Assembly (NCBI GenBank): GCA_030867875.1
Contig: JAOWCC010001501.1
Span: 27,920,792 to 27,984,791 of the forward strand
Length of the DNA: 64,000 nucleotides
Source: Actinernus sp. WN-2022
Lineage: Eukaryota > Cnidaria > Anthozoa > Actiniaria > Actinernidae
Reading direction: 5' to 3'
Shown: positions 21,101 through 32,175 of the stretch, one piece after another
Layout of the letters: every line of letters begins with the position of its first letter
How positions within the stretch are numbered: position 1 is the stretch's first letter
Position numbers and translations under genes: made by a program
The notes under the pieces: model-generated
What the model saw: the letters and a program-made list of their open reading frames with translations, nothing else
Told to the model about the DNA's origin: nothing
Database searches by the model: none

Positions 21101-24100
21101 AGAACTGGCCGATCAGACCAGTCAGTTCGCGCAAATGGAAAGCGCACCAAGAAACCTGTAGCCCAAGCTGTACGATCATGGAGACCTACCATCGCACGAA
21201 GGGCTTCCCTTTCCAGTCAGACAAACACAGCTTGTGTGACCTGCCTTCAAAGAAAAACACTTTCCGTTGTTCTCGCACGCTTTACCACACTGCAGTGAAA
21301 TTAAATTTAAAGTTTGTATGAGTGGCAAAGGAATATCAGGGAAACCCAAACTATTTATTCTATATAAGTACACCCGCTTAACTTTTAATATACCGTAGCT
21401 AGCTTTACTTTTATTTTAAAGAGAAGGAAGCCATTTCAATGTTAATGTAACGCCGGTGTCACAGCGGATTTCATCCCCCCGCGAATTCGATCCAGGATTT
21501 GATCCGGGGGATATAATCCGCTAGCGGATTTGATCCGGGGGATATAATCCGCTAGCGGATTTGATCCGGGGGATGAAATCCGCTAGGACACCGGTCCAGC
21601 AACGAAGCGTTGCCATAGCTTATCGGAATAGGCCCTTTGCAGCTAACAAATCACGTGGTTCAGTTGTACTGGAGAGCAAAAATATATGACTTCATTTATT
21701 TAAATGCCTTGTACGAGATCGGCATTGATATTAACAAAACCTATTTGTAAATGCTATTTTCCACCTCCAATCCATTGTCGATCTTGCTAAAACAGCGATT
21801 TTAAAGATAGCTTGCTCTACAGCATCCATGGCAACGCCTTTCCCATGGATCACGAGCTCAATTTGAACTTGATGTTAAGTCAGAGACTAACATTGCTGTG
21901 CTACTAGAGTGAGTCTAGAGTGCGGGAGGTCGGGGGTTCGAACCCGGCCGCGTCCTTGGGCAGGGACGTTTATAAGCCGTTGGCCTTGTCTCCTTCTACT
22001 TCTAATCAGTATTTGAAGGGGACGTGAAAGAACCTGTTGTACTACTCGAAAAAGAGAAGGGAATTGTCACCCGGTACAGCAGCCTGGCCATTGCACTAAC
22101 CACACACTCAACATTGTAAACTGCGTGGCTGCCATTGGCGCCGAAATAGCAGTCCGAAAAATTCACTGACGGGATATGTCATTAAAATGTAAAGCGCCAT
22201 GAGACTGTGGTGATATGGCGCTATATAAATATGGCCTATTATTATACTATTCTCTACGGGGAAGGTAAATGTGATATTTTATATATATTGAAAACCAAAC
22301 CAAATTAACTGAACCTCAAGCTAAACATTTTCTCTGGCTCACTTTTTGACTCATGGAAATATTTTTTAAAGTTTGAAAATTAGAATATTATCTTGAATCT
22401 TCTGAAAATATGGCTTCATGTGCTTGCTTAACTAGGTTAAGCCAATCTTCCCTGCTAGCAGAGATCTCTTCTTTCCCACGGCGAGAGAGAGAGAATTCGT
22501 TAATGAAGTATTATATCAGCACGTGACTGTTAGCTGCAAAGGGCCTATAGAGGCTGGTTCTCATATAATCGTCGCGATCGCTTGAACCTTTCGTTTGGTG
22601 TGAATAGAAACGTAAATTAATATGCAGAACAAAATAATCAAGCGATCGGGACGATCGAAACAATTATATGAGAACCAGCCTTTAGGTTGAAAGGATGCTT
22701 TATTAGCTAGTAATAGGCCTTTTGCAGGAAACAGTCACGTGCTGATATAATACAGTCACGTGCTTATATAATACAGTCACGTGCTGATATAATACAGTCA
22801 CGTGCTGATATAATACAGTCATGTGTTTATATAATACAGTCACGTGCTGATATAATACAGTCACGTACTGATATAATACAGTCACGTGCTTATATAATAC
22901 AGTCACGTGCTTATATAATACAGTCACGTGCTGATATAATACAGTCACGTGCTGATATAATACATCGTTACGTTAACTGATTAATTGAGCTCGTGATCCC
23001 CATGGGAAAGGCGTTGCCATGGATGCTGGGTGGCAAGCTATCTTTAAAAACGCTGTTTTAGAAAGATCGAAATAGGTTGGAGGTGAAAAGTAGCATTTAC
23101 AAACAGGTATTGCTAATAACACTACCGATCTCGTACAAGTGCTTCTGAGTATATTAATTAATATTGTTTTGCAACCCAGTACAACCACGTGATTGCATTC
23201 CTGCAAAAGGCTCATTAGAGTGTTAATCTTGGATTCAATTTTTGTTGTCTTGATAAAATATTTCTTTCTGAAATCTAGGTTTACAGTTAGAAATGTAATC
23301 TAATTCAAAAACATTTCTTTATTTTTAAAAGAGCCTCACAACATGAAAGATCGAAATTAGCATGTTTACCATAAATAAGCATAAATTAGCATGTTTACCA
23401 TAAATAAGCATAAATTAGCATGTTTACCATAAATAAGAACTGAATATCAAGCTTTTAAGCTCTTTCGTGCTCCGTCACTGCGTCCTGACGCACAGAAAAC
23501 TTTTATATTGTATATTCTCCATCAAACAAGACAGTGTAGGAGAGCCGAGCGAGAATCAGTTATGTTTATTGGGAGATAGGAGGTTACAGGTAACGTAACT
23601 TTCAAGTATACAATCATATGTATATGTAGGCTAGACCAGCCGCACGTTAGTGATAAAGGATTTATAGCTTTTAGTAGGGGACCGTATTAATTATGCATGA
23701 TGAAAATATGGGAATTTTGGACTCGGTAACAACGGGTTAAGTTAGAAACTGATTAGCGTCAAGTATGATATGCAAATGTCTTCGCTTAGCTTATAAGCAG
23801 TGGACAACTCCTGAGGGAGTAGCGCGAAGCACTAATTACGAATGCCCAAGTAAACACATAATATATTTGTGATTTTTGAAAGTTCGCAACCTTCCCAAGC
23901 TCAGTCAACACACTAGTTTTGCTGTCATCTTTCTTGTGGCGAAGTTTACTTTTTAATTCGAAGACATTTACATACTCGATTCCTGTCTTTTTTCCGTTTA
24001 CGAAATGGCTAATTCGTTTACGAAATGGCTAATAAACATACGTCTGCATGTGTACCATACTTTTTATATGCATGTTAAGTAATGGTCCGCGCAAGAGGTA

Positions 24101-26860
24101 GGCATATGTTATGCATGGATGTCAAAAGGTGCTAATTGTGGTATTGTTTCAATCTTCCACCTCATTGGCTTAGACATTCAAATCTATCTAAAATTGAAGA
24201 AGAAGAATATTTTTTTTCATTTTGTAAACAGATTTGAATTGCATCTAGTGAAAACACTCATAACTTTCAATATGACGAACTTTCAATATGGGGAACATTT
24301 TTAAATTGAACGTTTTCATGGTTATTGTTTTCACACAAAATAACTCTACCTTTAAAATGCATTTTTTAGTGGATATAATTTCAGAAATTTATGATTTAAG
24401 GGTTGATGAGTTGTCAGTATGAAAAACAGAAAATACTAAAGTGGGGAAAGCAAATTGCATCTGAACAATAGAATTGTTACTTAAAGCATTTGTGTCAACT
24501 ATAATAGACCAGTTGTTCAAGTAGGTTTTGTTTCAACTGGCGCGCCACCATTTTCTAATTAACATCTGCCTACTCGCCAAATAAACAAAGAATTTGTAAA
24601 ACTGCGCATGAACCGTAAACTGGTCCATTACTACTGTTACCTTGGTTGCTATAAATCTCCAGCCTTTCTTTTTCTCCACTGTGATTGTATCAAATTTCTT
24701 GTCGAGCAGCTCACACGTCAGGTATTGATTGTCGACCTCGTTCGGTCCAATGTTGATTGCCCCGCAGTTGGCGCGCATTTTACACGCGACCTCGCATTGA
24801 TGTTCACCGAGCGTGGCAAACGTCAGGATCAATGGTCCAGCAATCACGTGATCGAGAATTTCAATGTCTGCTTCAAATCTTTGCTCGCCCTTGCACACTG
24901 AAGCTGAGACTAAAAATTTTTTTAAAGTGACTTTGTTATTTTTTTACTAACTGTTAATGTGTCTTTATGTCTGTTGGCGCGACTCAACAAAGTTTTATAC
25001 GGGGAGGCTCCGCCCCGAGGTACAAACCCTTACCCTTTTATATACCATTTTTAACAGAAAAGGTAACCCTTTCATATACCTTCCACAACAAAATGGTACC
25101 CCTTTCACAAACCCACAGTAGAAACACTGCATCCCGTTAGGTGCGTTTGGTCGAGATATTTTGAAAGGCCCTTTTAAATACCTAAATGACAGTTTTTCCT
25201 ACCCTTTTTTATACTTCAACTAGTGAAATCCGTACCCCTTTCGGGCGGAGCCTCCCCGTATAGTCCATTATAGGAGTACCCCCCCCCCCCCCCCCCCGCT
25301 TTTATTTGTTTTATTGTTTGTGGCTCTCAATCTTGTTCTGATGTGTTAAGTTATTAATACAAAATCAGCCAATCAAATTCCGGAGATTTCAATTCCTACT
25401 GTATCTCAAGACTGTACGAGAAATCTAGATCTTTATTGAAATAATCAAAATTCGATATAAAATGCGATATATATATATGGCTGAACTTTCATTTATAGAA
25501 ATTGGTTGGGTGCTACTAAAATACCCCTTGTTCCCATACTCTAGAACAGTGGCGATGATTCATGACCTTTTTGCGTTTTGATAAAGTCTTCGAGGTTTTG
25601 TCGATTCACTGAAATCGAAGCTGAACAAGAAATGATCTAATCGTATTAAACCGAGCACGAGAGTCTATGAGAGTTTGAAACTATTTTTGTAGTCGTTTGA
25701 ATCTTTCGCTTCACTTGAGAACCAACTTTGATTATTAGTTTGTAGAATGCTTCTAAATTTAAGAGCAAACTGAAGACACACTTGTTTAAAACAGACTATA
25801 ACGTGTAGGGTGGTGATATTTTGTTATTTATTTATATGAAGTTGTAGATATTAGATTTTATGATTAATATGTAAATTTTATGACCAATGTAATATTACAC
25901 CAATGTAAGATTTTAGATTTTGTGATTTATATGTAAATTTTTAATGACCAATGTAATTTTAGACCAATGTAAAGCGCTTAGATCTATTTGTTATAAGCGC
26001 TATATAAGCTTTAATATATTATTATTATTATTTAGTACATATGCATTTGCCTCAATTGTACCATTTTAAAGGTAGGAACACACGCTACAACATTGCGCGC
26101 AATTGTTGTTCACACGGTGCAATTTGTTGCGCGCAATTGTTGTTCACACGGTGCAATTTGTTGCTCGCAATGTTGTCGAAGTAAAACTCGATCCTACTTC
26201 TGCACCGGCAATGTTGCACGCCATGTTTCTGCGTGTGTCCATACCTTCAGTCTGTATCTATTCGCCTTGAAGCATGGCTGTAAAGAAAGCGCAAGATTTG
26301 ATGAACTTTTGTTAGAGAAACCTCCTTCATGATCGATAATTGACAGGCTACATTTGTTGAATGGCTTAATAAAAACACGGCTATTCTGGGTCCTAAAGTC
26401 GCTTAAAGTCGCGCGCCTTAAATCGCTTCAAGTTTCCAAACGTCGTCTTAGAGTTGCTGATAGGTAAATCAACTAAAAGCTTATATTGGCATTATAACTT
26501 CAATTTTTCTTAAGTCGCCTTAAGTTGCCTGAAGTCGCTATTCATCGCCTTAAATTACTGCGACTTTATGACCCGGAGAGGCCTTTCTCATGTTAGTAAT
26601 ACAATATTTAGGACCTTGATGATAGAAAAGCCGGATTTTACCTCGTAAACGATAGCTGTTCAAAAGCGATAGGTTAACCATCACAATATTTTGATATCTT
26701 TTTCAGTCTTAGAAGGTAGGTTTTCCTCCAGTAAAGGTTTCTCATCACAAATTGTAGAAGTTTAACATGTTGCATATTCCAGTGACTTACCATGTAAGAC
26801 CGTCCCAATTGTCAGAAATAACAGCGATGGTAGAAAAAACATAACTGATGTAGATTCCAT
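17817..26860 (-). CDS. Secreted PAN-EGF-C-type lectin protein (4 exons)
   Basis: Four exons, read on the minus strand: 26791-26860, 24641-24903 (or from 24897), 21190-21289 and 17817-18190. They join in matching phases (1, 0, 1) to give about 266-268 aa: a hydrophobic signal peptide, a PAN/apple-like domain, one EGF-like domain and a C-terminal C-type lectin domain. No transmembrane segment follows, so the product should be secreted. The lectin domain has six cysteines (long form) and an EPN motif, which in characterised lectins goes with mannose-type calcium-dependent sugar binding. A role in microbe or symbiont recognition, or in the extracellular matrix, is plausible for a cnidarian but is inference. 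Introns are crowded with MITEs, some touching splice sites and the stop codon. No poly(A) signal was found close to the stop. Confidence 0.85.
18225..19186. mobile_element. 962-bp foldback element, CACAGGCAGCCCA termini, 7-bp TSD
   Basis: Arms of about 235 bp, nearly identical, ending CACAGGCAGCCCAATCTCA and its complement. Flanked by GTAAGTA on both sides (18218-18224 and 19187-19193). The centre has its own inverted duplication around GTTCATTTATCATTCTATG. Lies 34 nt upstream of the lectin exon 4 acceptor. Confidence 0.85.
19380..19960 (-). mobile_element. LINE 3' tail, minus strand
   Basis: Begins with TTCAAG repeats (19385-19400), the complement of the tail at 11860-11879, followed by AT-rich sequence with no clear coding remnant. 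Extent is approximate. Confidence 0.35.
19961..21189. other. Lectin intron 3, right part; nothing recognised
   Basis: No ORF or repeat structure could be supported here. Confidence 0.4.
21190..21289 (-). CDS. Lectin gene exon 3: EGF-like domain
   Basis: One hundred bases between a CTGCAG acceptor and a GTAGGT donor. It encodes the EGF pattern C-x3-C-x5-C-x9-C-x-C-x8-C (CENNGKC and CVCLTGKG visible). It enters in phase 0 and leaves in phase 1, matching both neighbours. Confidence 0.8.
21453..21594. mobile_element. Short element built of tandem palindromes
   Basis: Ends CCGGTGTC and GACACCGG; inside are three repeats of AGCGGATTTGATCCGGGG with inverted ATATAATCCGCT between them, 31-bp period. 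Confidence 0.7.
21628..22550. mobile_element. E-box TIR element, copy I, carrying a SINE
   Basis: Left end AATAGGCCCTTTGCAGCTAA with one CACGTG, and right end CACGTGACTGTTAGCTGCAA then GGGCCTAT. The SINE B at 21915-22250 sits inside. Confidence 0.6.
21915..22250 (+). mobile_element. SINE B with tRNA-like B box
   Basis: B box GGTTCGAACCC at 21935-21945. The body is shared with 46671-46880; the tail is AAAGCGCCATGAGACTGTGG then GGCGCTATATAAAT, like the conserved 3' tails of some LINE-SINE pairs. Confidence 0.65.
22551..22681. mobile_element. MITE, AGGCTGGTTCTCATATAAT termini
   Basis: 131 bp, arms about 37 bp with small mismatches, each containing CGATCG-rich sequence. It fits directly between E-box elements I and II. 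Confidence 0.7.
22711..23215. mobile_element. E-box TIR element, copy II
   Basis: Left end AATAGGCCTTTTGCAGGAAA, then the 21-bp CACGTG array. The right half (22979 onward) matches 4204-4395. Right end CACGTGATTGCATTCCTGCA then AAAGGCTCATT. Confidence 0.65.
22731..22964 (+). repeat. Tandem array of 11 x 21 bp, nine with intact CACGTG
   Basis: Unit TACAGTCACGTGCTGATATAA. CACGTG positions run from 22736-22741 to 22946-22951 every 21 bp; units 5 and 7 are mutated (CATGTG and CACGTA). Because 21 is divisible by 3 the minus strand stays open for 81 codons, which is not a gene. Confidence 0.95.
23357..23440 (+). repeat. Tandem array, 29-bp unit, about 3 copies
   Basis: Unit TTAGCATGTTTACCATAAAT followed by AAGCATAAA, near-identical copies. 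Confidence 0.8.
24493..24629. mobile_element. MITE next to the lectin exon 2 donor
   Basis: Ends TAGACCAGTTGTTCAAGTAG and AACTGGTCCATTA are inverted. The interior (CAAATAAACAAAGAATTTGT and GCGCGCCACCATTTT) recurs inverted at 48930-49060. Confidence 0.5.
24641..24903 (-). CDS. Lectin gene exon 2: PAN/apple-like domain
   Basis: About 86 residues with the PAN/apple cysteine layout: an N-terminal C, then HQCEVACKMRANCGAINIG, then a later LTCELL and an aromatic GWRF near the end. Two acceptors six bases apart (exon from 24903 or 24897) both keep frame. The donor is GTAACA immediately below 24641, giving a phase-0 junction. The usual final PAN cysteine is missing here; the first cysteine of exon 3 might replace it. 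An inverted-repeat element starts about 11 nt into the intron. Confidence 0.8.
24998..25260. mobile_element. 263-bp MITE with TA target duplication
   Basis: Perfect inverted termini TACGGGGAGGCTCCGCCC at both ends, flanked by TA (24996-24997 and 25261-25262). The interior repeats words like 'acccctttcatatacc'. TA duplication fits Tc1/mariner-type movement. Confidence 0.75.
25270..25300 (+). repeat. Poly-C tract after AGGAGTAC
   Basis: The same AGGAGTAC plus C-tract junction as at 8212 and 10133. Confidence 0.8.
25740..26035 (+). mobile_element. LINE 3' end
   Basis: Translates to the common LINE C-terminus (KFKSKLKTHLFKTDYN), then the tail AAAGCGCTTAGATC.. AAGCGCTATATAAGC and an ATT microsatellite. 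The 5' part is missing. Confidence 0.65.
26083..26170 (+). repeat. Tandem array, about 34-bp unit
   Basis: TTGCGCGCAATTGTTGTTCA then CACGGTGCAATTTG, two copies plus part of a third. Confidence 0.7.
26791..26860 (-). CDS. Lectin gene exon 1: start and signal peptide
   Basis: The ATG at 26860 opens about 23 residues with a hydrophobic core (VMFFLPSLLFLTIG), a typical secretion signal. The exon ends in phase 1 at a GTAAGT donor (26785-26790). It is too short for ORF finders and was placed from its donor, its signal-peptide character and phase agreement with exon 2. Confidence 0.75.
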
Positions 26861-27587
26861 TAGACTTAGGGACGCTAGGATATTTTTAGGATATTTTTAA
26901 AGTCCAGATTCTAGGTGTATGATCAACAGCATTTACAGAGTAATAAAGTTTCACCCTTCTTCCTGATTTCATCATGCAGTGTTGTGTTGAATATTCATTT
27001 CCAATTGATCACTTCAATTAAGTAATGTGAATGGTGTATTATTAAGTATTGATGTCCTTGTTCTGCGCTATTGTGCCTTCTCAACAGGGAATATTCTGTT
27101 CAGTACGAACACTGGGGGATAGAAATATCCTTTAATAACAGTTGTTGAAAGTTTCGAGTTTCATTACAGATTTATAGCAGACTCAGTATTTCAACTGAAA
27201 GCATAATTATAATTATATATCTACAACACAACCCATAAGATAACGTTCCTCAGACTGCTTGCGGCTCTATTTTCGGGAAAGTTGTATGTTTTTTTTCAGG
27301 AAAGGTCCATTCTGGTTTCCCTGTTGTGCGAGATTAATTTCGGATCAGCAAACAAACCCCAACTAAACTTGAGCAGCAGCTGGCCGTACTACTTAAAGTC
27401 CTTACATACGATTTATTTTTTGAATGATGCATAAAGCCAGGATGTATTGAAAACAATTCTTCAAACGTTTGAGAGTATTTAAAGCAAATAAGACTTATTT
27501 CTTACCTTGGGCGATCGATTTTTCATGTTCATGCTTTTTTACGGTAACGATACTATAACAAAGCTTAGTTCAACGGTTAGGTCGGTT
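26861..27587. other. Upstream region of the lectin gene
   Basis: AT-rich; should contain its promoter, but no TATA or other element could be placed with confidence. Confidence 0.35.
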
Positions 27588-28110
27588 ATCCCTTTGCAAT
27601 CACGTGGTTGTACTGAAGAGCAAAACATATCTGACTTCATTTATTCAAAGGCCTTGTACGAGATCGGTAGTGTTATTAGCAAAACCTGTTCGTAAATCCA
27701 GTCTTCCACCTCCACTTTATTGTCGATCTTTCTAAAACTGCGTTTTAAAGGGGCTATGTCATGGTACTGCGCATGTATCGAGTAATCGCTCGGTTGGTGG
27801 GTGTTAATTGGATACAAACAGTTAAACTTCCCTCCCTCAATGCTTGATTGAAAGAATTTTCAATATCTTCCTGGATACTATTTATATGTAATGTTTGTTA
27901 GTCATTTGTGCATATTTCCTTTGATATTAAGCATCCATGGCCACATGGCCGAGAGGTTCGTTAGTTCGTATCAAAATCGGTGTAAATAGCTGTTTCCGGG
28001 CCGGAACGCGAATGTAAAGTCTATTACCGTGACACAGCCCCTTTAAAGATAGCTTGCTCTCCAGCATCCATGACAACGCCTTTGCCATGGGGATCACGAG
28101 CTCAATTCAT
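27588..28110. mobile_element. E-box TIR element, copy IV, interrupted by a TTAA MITE
   Basis: Left CCCTTTGCAATCACGTGGTT; the right part is the reverse of 22979-23215. The uninterrupted relatives show the MITE 27749-28042 entered at a TTTTAAAG site. Confidence 0.7.
27749..28042. mobile_element. TTAA-bounded MITE (piggyBac-like), copy 2
   Basis: 294 bp; AGGGGCTATGTCATGG to GTGACACAGCCCCT, flanked by TTAA at 27745-27748 and 28043-28046. Highly similar to 11913-12200. Confidence 0.8.
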
Positions 28111-28419
28111 TCATTATCCCGAACATCCAGTGTCTTATAGAATAAACACAATAAAATTCATTATTTTACATCCCTGGGACGCTAAATAACTTATGAGTTT
28201 AGTCTGGAAACAGAGACAGGAACGAACTACGTATAAATTATTTTGTTTTTGGTAGTACTTTTAAGTTAAAACTCAGGAATCAAACCGTGGACCTCTTGAA
28301 TTCTGTCACTGCCCTAATTCCCGACTGTTCTATTGCAGCAATCGTTGGAAATGTTTGAACAAACTAACACCCAAAATCACAATAAAGCGTTAACGATGGA
28401 CCTTTCAAATAGCTATTGT

Positions 28420-28600
28420 TTTGCGTTTTACCCGAAAACTATTAACGAACCCTTTTACCACCCCGTAGATACGAATCAATAGTACTTTCTCATAAAACAA
28501 ATAGGGCGTTTAAATTAGAACTTACATGATATAAACGAAACCAGTCGGCGATTGTTAATAATTTCTGTTAATTATTCATTCTCTAGGCGCCATTCATGGC
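28420..28600 (+). repeat. Duplicated segment, copy without insertion
   Basis: GCGTTTTACCCGAAAAC, TTTAAATTAGAACTTACATG and TTATTCATTCTCTAGGCGCC recur in the same order at 33985-34465, where a MITE splits them. Confidence 0.65.
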
Positions 28601-29480
28601 ATAATTTCGTAGCCCCTTAATTATTTCTTATACTAGTGAAGATTTCAGACAGCCAAATCTGAACGCACACGAATTCGGATCGGTAGACAAATATCTTTAT
28701 TCTGTGGACTCCACTTCTCTTGAGTCAATAAACATGTTGGTAGACGTGTGGTTCGACTAAAACAAAGAATTACATAGTAAATACCAACCGAAGGAAAGCT
28801 AATACAACTCAAACAGTCCGTACTTACGACTGTATGGCTACTCGACGTGGATTCTAGAAGGACTGAACTAAACTAAAAAGGCTGAGCACATATGGGCTCT
28901 AGGCAAATGTCAATCAAATGTCAAAACTCCGGAACCGGAAGTAAATAGCGACTATTGAATCTTACAACTAGCATTGTTAATTATTCACCGGCGCACATAT
29001 CTCTGAAGCTTACATGTCTTGTAGTCTGATTGGCTGGATCAACATTCATTCTTAACAATCGGTAATTGAAGCTTTCCGACGGAACAAGTGAAGTCGGAAA
29101 GCGTATTCATAACGGCTTAAGAGCATCATTGTAGTTATGTAAGGTGTCGTAGTTTTGTTTATATTTAGCATGTCATTGGTGACAAAAGGCCGGCATGCAA
29201 TGGTGCATGTATATAACGAGCAACTTCAGAGAGCAATTCATATCTCGCCGTTCGTGCAGCGTCCGGAAGGCAAATTTTACTCAACTTATATTTACTAGAT
29301 AATTATTTTAAGGTCTTAACCCCGAGACCCTGTGCTACTGCATTCGATCGGGGAATACGTTTCTCAGAGTTTTTTTGCCTAAGAAGGTTTTTATCTCTGC
29401 GTTTTTCGTATCGGGCGGAGCACGTTTTTAGATTATATTATTTCCATTTAGACAATCTTATTGATTTAAACTTATTATAG
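28600..29480. other. No gene recognised
   Basis: Unique-looking, AT-rich, no supported ORF. Confidence 0.4.
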
Positions 29481-30364
29481 TATAAAACACGTAAGTGTGA
29501 ATCATTAGTGTTAAGTCATTGAACACTCTAGCACTGTAAAATTTAACTTATACAGTTACGTGTGAAGTTATTTTTCACCTGTAAACCGTGAAGTCTTGGA
29601 CACATGTACACTGTAAGCTATTGTGATGCATGTAAAGTCATTATCGACACAATTAAGTCGTTGTGCAGACACAAGGGTAACGCTACTATAGATACATGTG
29701 GAGTGCCGTAAAGTCATTGTAGACACACGTATAATTGCGTTCGACCATAGTTAATAGAGTGGAATGGTTATGAAACCCAGCGACCTTCTTTGTTATATGT
29801 CTTTGTTAGCTTTTTTCAACCACTACCCTGCACAAAACACAATAGAAATTCCAATGTGTTAATCAATCAGCCAATAGAAACGTGTGAGTTCAGTCGTTCA
29901 GGGGACGCTATTGAACTATGATCCTGCACAATCTTTTGTCTTTCCCCCTTCCAACATAAATCGCAGCGCCTTTGTTAGCCCCTTTGAAGTTTGCCGGGTT
30001 TCATAACCATTCCACTCTATTAACTATGGTTCGACGAAGGAGAATGCATACTAATCTTGCAGTGGATTCCCTGTGGTCCTGTGTGGGCTACCTGTGCTTC
30101 CCCAGGCGAAAGAAATCGAGATTCGTGTATGTCCGTCCGTCCGTCCTCTTGTTTGTACTTTTTAGAATAAATTATCTCGGCCGGGGAACTGGTAACCACA
30201 CGAACACGATGCGAGCGGCCATTTTGGTGAATGCCAGCATGGCTTCTGTTTTGTTTCGCGATCGGTTAGTTACTTGCCATATTTTCAACCCTGCTAGCAG
30301 AGGTTCTTTTCTCTTACCCTCTCTCCAGCTCCACTAACGAGGGAGAAAGGAACCTCTGCCACGA

Positions 30365-30478
30365 TCCGAATAGCCTGCTTGCAGGCTCTGGTTGAGTTGA
30401 TTTTGGGTTCCTGTGGTGCCGAATAGCCTGCTTGCAGGCTCTGGTTGAGTTGATTTTGGGTTCATGTGGTGCTCTGGT
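30365..30478 (+). repeat. 53-bp direct duplication
   Basis: CGAATAGCCTGCTTGCAGGC then TCTGGTTGAGTTGATTTTGG, two adjacent copies plus a partial third. Confidence 0.8.
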
Positions 30479-32175
30479 AGATTTGGGGTTCCTGTGGTGG
30501 AACTCACTTTTGATCAGGATTACGTACACTAAATCCACATCATTGCAGAAATTTTTCAGCTTTTCAGACTGTTACCACAGTCCTTTCTCTTTCCAAAAAA
30601 TATGTCGAACGCACTTTGATAATCTATGATTACTTCTAGTTATAGTCATTGTGTATAGACACACACGTAGAAGGTGTAAAGCTATTATAGATGCATCAGA
30701 GTATAAGTCACTGTGGCACACATATAGTCACTGTGCACAGACACATGCAGGCGGTAAGCTATTATAGTTACATGTGCAGGTGCGGATCCAGACCGGTTTA
30801 AACGGTTTACGGAAACAGGTCAAAATTTCCAGATTTAAGGGGAAGGGGGGGGGGGGGGGGGGGGGTCAGTAAAATTTCCAATTTTGGAGTTTGAGTTGGG
30901 AAGTCGGAAACCGGTCAGATTTTTCAGATTTTTTTTCTGGATCCGCGCCTGACGTGGTGTGTAAATCGTTGTGGACACACGTAAGCCGGGTACAGCTATT
31001 ATAGATACTTGTACTCGTAAGTAATAATCATTGCGGACACGCGTAAAGTAAGGTGTTATGCTATTATATATCCATGCGAGTGTAAGTCTTTGTGGACACA
31101 TGTAAGTCCTAGTACTTAGACACAAGTAAGTGTAAAGCTGTTTTAGGCAAGTCTTTGTAGACACACGTTATGTACAGCTATTATACATGTATGTATGTGT
31201 AAGTCTTTGTGGACACATAAGTCATTGTGCACAGACATACTTAACGTTGTAATGCTATTATATACCCATGTGAGTGTAAGTCTTTGTGGGCACATACATG
31301 TAAGTTAGAGTGCTTAGACACTTCTAAGTGTAAATCTGTTTTCGATACACGTGAAGTCTTTGTAGACACGTTGTGTACAGCTATTATCGATACATGTATA
31401 CGTAAGTGTCAGTCATTCTGCATAGACATACGTAAGGTTATAAAGCTATTATACATACATGTGACTGTTAAGTCTTGTGTTCACACTTAAATGTACAGCT
31501 ATTATAGATACACAGCCGACACCTAATTAAAATCATTGTGGACAAGTCATTGTGGACACACGTGAAGTGCATAGTTATTGTAGACATAGATGAAATGTAA
31601 CCTCATTGGACACACAAGGTGTTAAACTAATAATAGACACAAAGTGTAAGTGTCGTTGGACACACGAATAGCGTAAAGCTGTTAGGACACACGTGAAGTG
31701 TAAGTCATTAACACACGTGAAGTGTAAGTCTTTTTACACACACGTGAAGTGTAAGCTGTTGCAATACACGTGAAGTGTAAGCTGTTGTAATACACGTGAA
31801 GTGCAAGTCATTGACACATGTGAAGTGCAAGTCACTGTGACACACGTGAAGTGTAAGTCTTTGTGACACACGTGAAGTGTAAGTCTTTGTGACACACGCG
31901 AAGTGTAAGCTGTTGTAATACACGTGAAGTGTAAGTCACTGTGACACACGTGAAGTGTGAGTCTTTGTGACACACGTGAAGTGTAAGCTATTATAGCAAG
32001 TACAAGCTATTATAGCACGTGAGTGTAAGTCACTGTGACACACGTGAAGTGTAAGTCTTTGTGACACACGTGAAGTGTAAGCTATTATAGCAAGTACAAG
32101 CTATTATAGCACGTGAGTGTAAGTCATTGTGACACACGTGAAGTGTTAAGTCATTGTGACACACGTGAATTGTAA

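Noticed and set aside
21915..21950. Genuine tRNA gene
   Set aside because: Only a B box is convincing; it belongs to SINE B.
22703..22948. 81-codon minus ORF with a seven-residue peptide repeat
   Set aside because: It is the translation of the 21-bp CACGTG array; the period divisible by three keeps the frame open.
22731..22964. CRISPR array
   Set aside because: Units are contiguous with no unique spacers and the genome is eukaryotic.
31708..31973. Minus ORFs rich in TLHVC-type repeats
   Set aside because: Minisatellite translation; the 26-bp period shifts frames between units.
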